Shown here: piece after piece, positions 6,300 through 7,734 of the stretch | How the letters are laid out: every line of letters starts with the position of its first letter | Numbering within the stretch: position 1 is the first letter of the stretch | NCBI GenBank assembly: GCA_900552095.1 | Contig: URYM01000087.1 | Span: forward strand, 1 to 7,734 | Source: an uncultured Blautia sp. | GTDB lineage: Bacteria; Bacillota; Clostridia; Lachnospirales; Lachnospiraceae | Length of the DNA stretch: 7,734 nt | Reading direction: 5' to 3' | The notes under the pieces: model-generated | Database searches by the model: none | The model's input: only the letters and a program-made list of their open reading frames with translations | What the model was told of the DNA's origin: nothing | Translations under genes and position numbers: made by a program

Positions 6300-6305
6300 A
6301 CCTCC
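6300..6305 (-). promoter_or_regulatory. Ribosome binding site that fixes the dltC start
   Basis: On the minus strand the bases read GGAGGT, a near-perfect anti-16S match, 7 nt before ATG 6292. The upstream in-frame ATG (6305-6307) overlaps this site by one base and has no site of its own, so it is unlikely to be used. Confidence 0.85.
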
Positions 6306-6320
6306 ATAATATGTTAGATT

Positions 6321-7478
6321 TTAACCAGTGATCAGAGTCCAGAATTTTCCGGAGAAAATTAGGAATCCGAACATGACAAACTGAAGAGTGACGAACCAGG
6401 AAGCGGCCTGGTACCAGCGTGTATGTTTGTATTTTTTATAGAATTTCGATTTCTTCTGGAACCATTCGGTGGCAGCGAGAAGAAGTCCATGGTAAATGCC
6501 ATAGATCAGGTAAGAGGGCGTCAGGCCATGCCACATTCCCATTACAGTCATATTTACCAGAAAGCCTGCACAGGCTCTCTGCAGACGGTTTCCGAACCAT
6601 TTCTTTCTGGAACACTTCATGATGAAGCGGGAGAAGAGAAAGTCGCGGAACCAGTGGGAGAGACTGATGTGCCAGCGATCCCAGAATTCTTTGATGTCCT
6701 TGCTGATAAAAGGAGCGCGGAAATTATCCGGAGTCATGACTCCCAGTATATAGCTGACACCTACAGCCATCAGACTGTATCCGGCAAAATCAAAGAACAT
6801 ATAAAAGCCGTATGCGTAGGCATATCCCGGGACAGCCCACCAGGCAGAACTTCCGTCGCAGAAATCCACCAGCTGATAGAAACCGGCAGCCAGGACGATC
6901 TTATAAACCAGACCCAGCAGAAGCTTCCAGATACCGGTTCCGCACAATTCCAGATATTCCTGGCGGCTCCAGGTTTTGATCCAGTCTTCGTGAAAGCGGC
7001 GGCTCCTGTCAATCGGGCCGGAGCTCAAGGTAGGGAAGAAAAGGAGAAATCCGGTAAATTCCAGAGCGGAAAAGTCTGTGATTACTCCGTCATAAATCTC
7101 AATGACCATCTGCAGGGATTTGAAGGTCAGGTAGGAAATTCCCAGAAAGCTGAAGAAGCTGAAGGAAGAGACCTCCCCGCATTTGGAAAGAAGCAGAGGC
7201 AGTAAGGACAAGAGCAGAGCTCCGTAATACCAGCCTTCTTTTCTCCCGTATTGTTTTCTTATGTACAGGTATCCTTTCAGGAGGATCAGCTCAAGCAGAT
7301 AAAAAGCAGTCAGATAAAAAAGCTGGAGAGGATCTTCGCCGAAGATCAGCCCGATAAAGAGCAGGGAAGAAGCCAGTCCGTACCAGCGGAGAGGTTTCTC
7401 CAGAATCCCCAGGATAACTGCCGGGATCAGCACTGCAGTCAGGCAGAGGAAGAAGGGAAGGCCGCTGAAGAAACTCAT
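6321..7478 (-). CDS. dltB: D-alanyl transfer protein DltB (MBOAT family)
   Basis: DltB is a polytopic membrane-bound O-acyltransferase that takes D-alanine from DltC on the inside and passes it outward for teichoic acid modification. The 385-residue product is rich in hydrophobic helices and has the MBOAT hallmarks: SSGPIDR (152-158), FWDRWHISLSHWFRDF (265-280) and the catalytic histidine H317 in MGMWHG (313-318). Length agrees with DltB in Bacilli (about 390-400). The ATG at 7478 has GGGAGG (7485-7490) 6 nt upstream and overlaps the dltA stop by 4 nt (ATGA), so translation of the two is coupled. The tail after residue 350 is one more helix. Confidence 0.95.
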   Translation of the reverse strand: MSFFSGLPFFLCLTAVLIPAVILGILEKPLRWYGLASSLLFIGLIFGEDPLQLFYLTAFYLLELILLKGYLYIRKQYGRKEGWYYGALLLSLLPLLLSKCGEVSSFSFFSFLGISYLTFKSLQMVIEIYDGVITDFSALEFTGFLLFFPTLSSGPIDRSRRFHEDWIKTWSRQEYLELCGTGIWKLLLGLVYKIVLAAGFYQLVDFCDGSSAWWAVPGYAYAYGFYMFFDFAGYSLMAVGVSYILGVMTPDNFRAPFISKDIKEFWDRWHISLSHWFRDFLFSRFIMKCSRKKWFGNRLQRACAGFLVNMTVMGMWHGLTPSYLIYGIYHGLLLAATEWFQKKSKFYKKYKHTRWYQAASWFVTLQFVMFGFLIFSGKFWTLITG

Positions 7479-7693
7479 AACATTCCTCCCAGTTTTTTCC
7501 GGTCTGCCTTGCCGTTGGCTGTTACGGGAAGTTCATCCAGGAAAATGAATTTTTTCGGAATCATATAATCAGGAAGATAATCTTTCAGAAGCTTTTTCAG
7601 TTCCTGGCTTTTGGCAAAACTGTTTTCTACCGGTGTCTGGCATACCGTAAATGCGGCCAGGCTTTTTACTTTTCCGTCCCTGATGTTGGGAAC
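7475..7693 (-). CDS. dltA: D-alanine--D-alanyl carrier protein ligase DltA, C-terminal fragment
   Basis: Only the last 72 residues are present. They form the C-terminal lid of an adenylate-forming enzyme: DYLPDYMIPKKFIFLDELP followed by VTANGKADRKKL, the A10 motif whose lysine (in NGK) is needed for adenylation of D-alanine. DltA, about 500 residues when whole, activates D-alanine with ATP and loads it onto DltC. The stop codon overlaps the dltB start. The break at 7693 is not biological: sequencing adapter begins at 7694, and the open frame that continues rightward to an apparent start codon at 7708 is encoded by adapter (MYKRQ). Confidence 0.93.
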   Translation of the reverse strand, partial: VPNIRDGKVKSLAAFTVCQTPVENSFAKSQELKKLLKDYLPDYMIPKKFIFLDELPVTANGKADRKKLGGML

Positions 7694-7734
7694 CTGTCTC
7701 TTATACACATCTGACGCTGCCGACGATCTTACGC
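7694..7734. other. Residual Illumina Nextera adapter at contig end (not genomic)
   Basis: Positions 7694-7712 read CTGTCTCTTATACACATCT, the 19-nt Tn5 mosaic end used in Nextera libraries. Positions 7713-7726 read GACGCTGCCGACGA, the read-2-side adapter that follows it. The last eight bases, TCTTACGC (7727-7734), sit where the i5 index would be; reversed they read GCGTAAGA, which I recall as Nextera index S517. The stretch is untrimmed read-through, so the contig really ends at 7693. Confidence 0.97.

Noticed and set aside
6423..7205. A 260-residue plus-strand frame opposite dltB
   Set aside because: It is the antisense of the MBOAT gene, whose catalytic motifs are intact on the minus strand.
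7694..7708. A genuine start codon for a short dltA-like protein (MYKRQ)
   Set aside because: These residues are encoded by the Nextera mosaic end, a known contamination signature.

Overview
The window reads as chromosomal DNA from a gut-type Clostridia, most likely Lachnospiraceae. The evidence is a DUF6128-like protein of that lineage, strong GGAGG-type ribosome binding sites, a split (two-gene) transketolase, a MATE exporter of clostridial type and a dlt operon typical of a Gram-positive wall. Base composition looks even, and I see no phage genes, transposases or CRISPR repeats. The placement is from protein recognition only.

Left part (1-1313): a DUF6128-like gene runs leftward off the edge with a Pro/Glu-rich tail made of 36-bp repeats. 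Divergent from it is tadA, the tRNA adenosine deaminase. The tadA stop codon lies inside the -35 box of a near-consensus promoter that drives a tRNA-Ser (anticodon CGA). Between this tRNA and the next gene (1314-1475) is a leader that folds into a long imperfect hairpin followed by a T-tract, a candidate terminator or attenuator.

Middle (1476-4757): a 446-residue MATE efflux transporter, then its own promoter region and a two-gene transketolase. The N-terminal TPP-binding half and the C-terminal half overlap by 13 nt and together form one enzyme of the non-oxidative pentose phosphate pathway. A 15-bp GC-rich hairpin ends this unit and also serves the convergent operon from the right.

Right part (4761-7693, minus strand): the teichoic acid D-alanylation operon in the order dltA (3' end only)-dltB-dltC-dltD-dltX. 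DltA loads D-alanine onto the carrier DltC, the MBOAT protein DltB moves it across the membrane, and DltD and the small membrane peptide DltX complete transfer to teichoic acid. The 54-residue dltX gene is easily missed: it starts with TTG inside dltD and ends with the DltX signature FIYAQF. It sits last in the operon rather than first, as in Bacilli.

The last 41 bases (7694-7734) are not genomic. They match the Illumina Nextera mosaic end, the read-2-side adapter and what looks like an i5 index, so the break in dltA is an assembly artefact. I found no wholly new system. The best leads are the late, TTG-started dltX and the structured leader between tRNA-Ser and the MATE gene.
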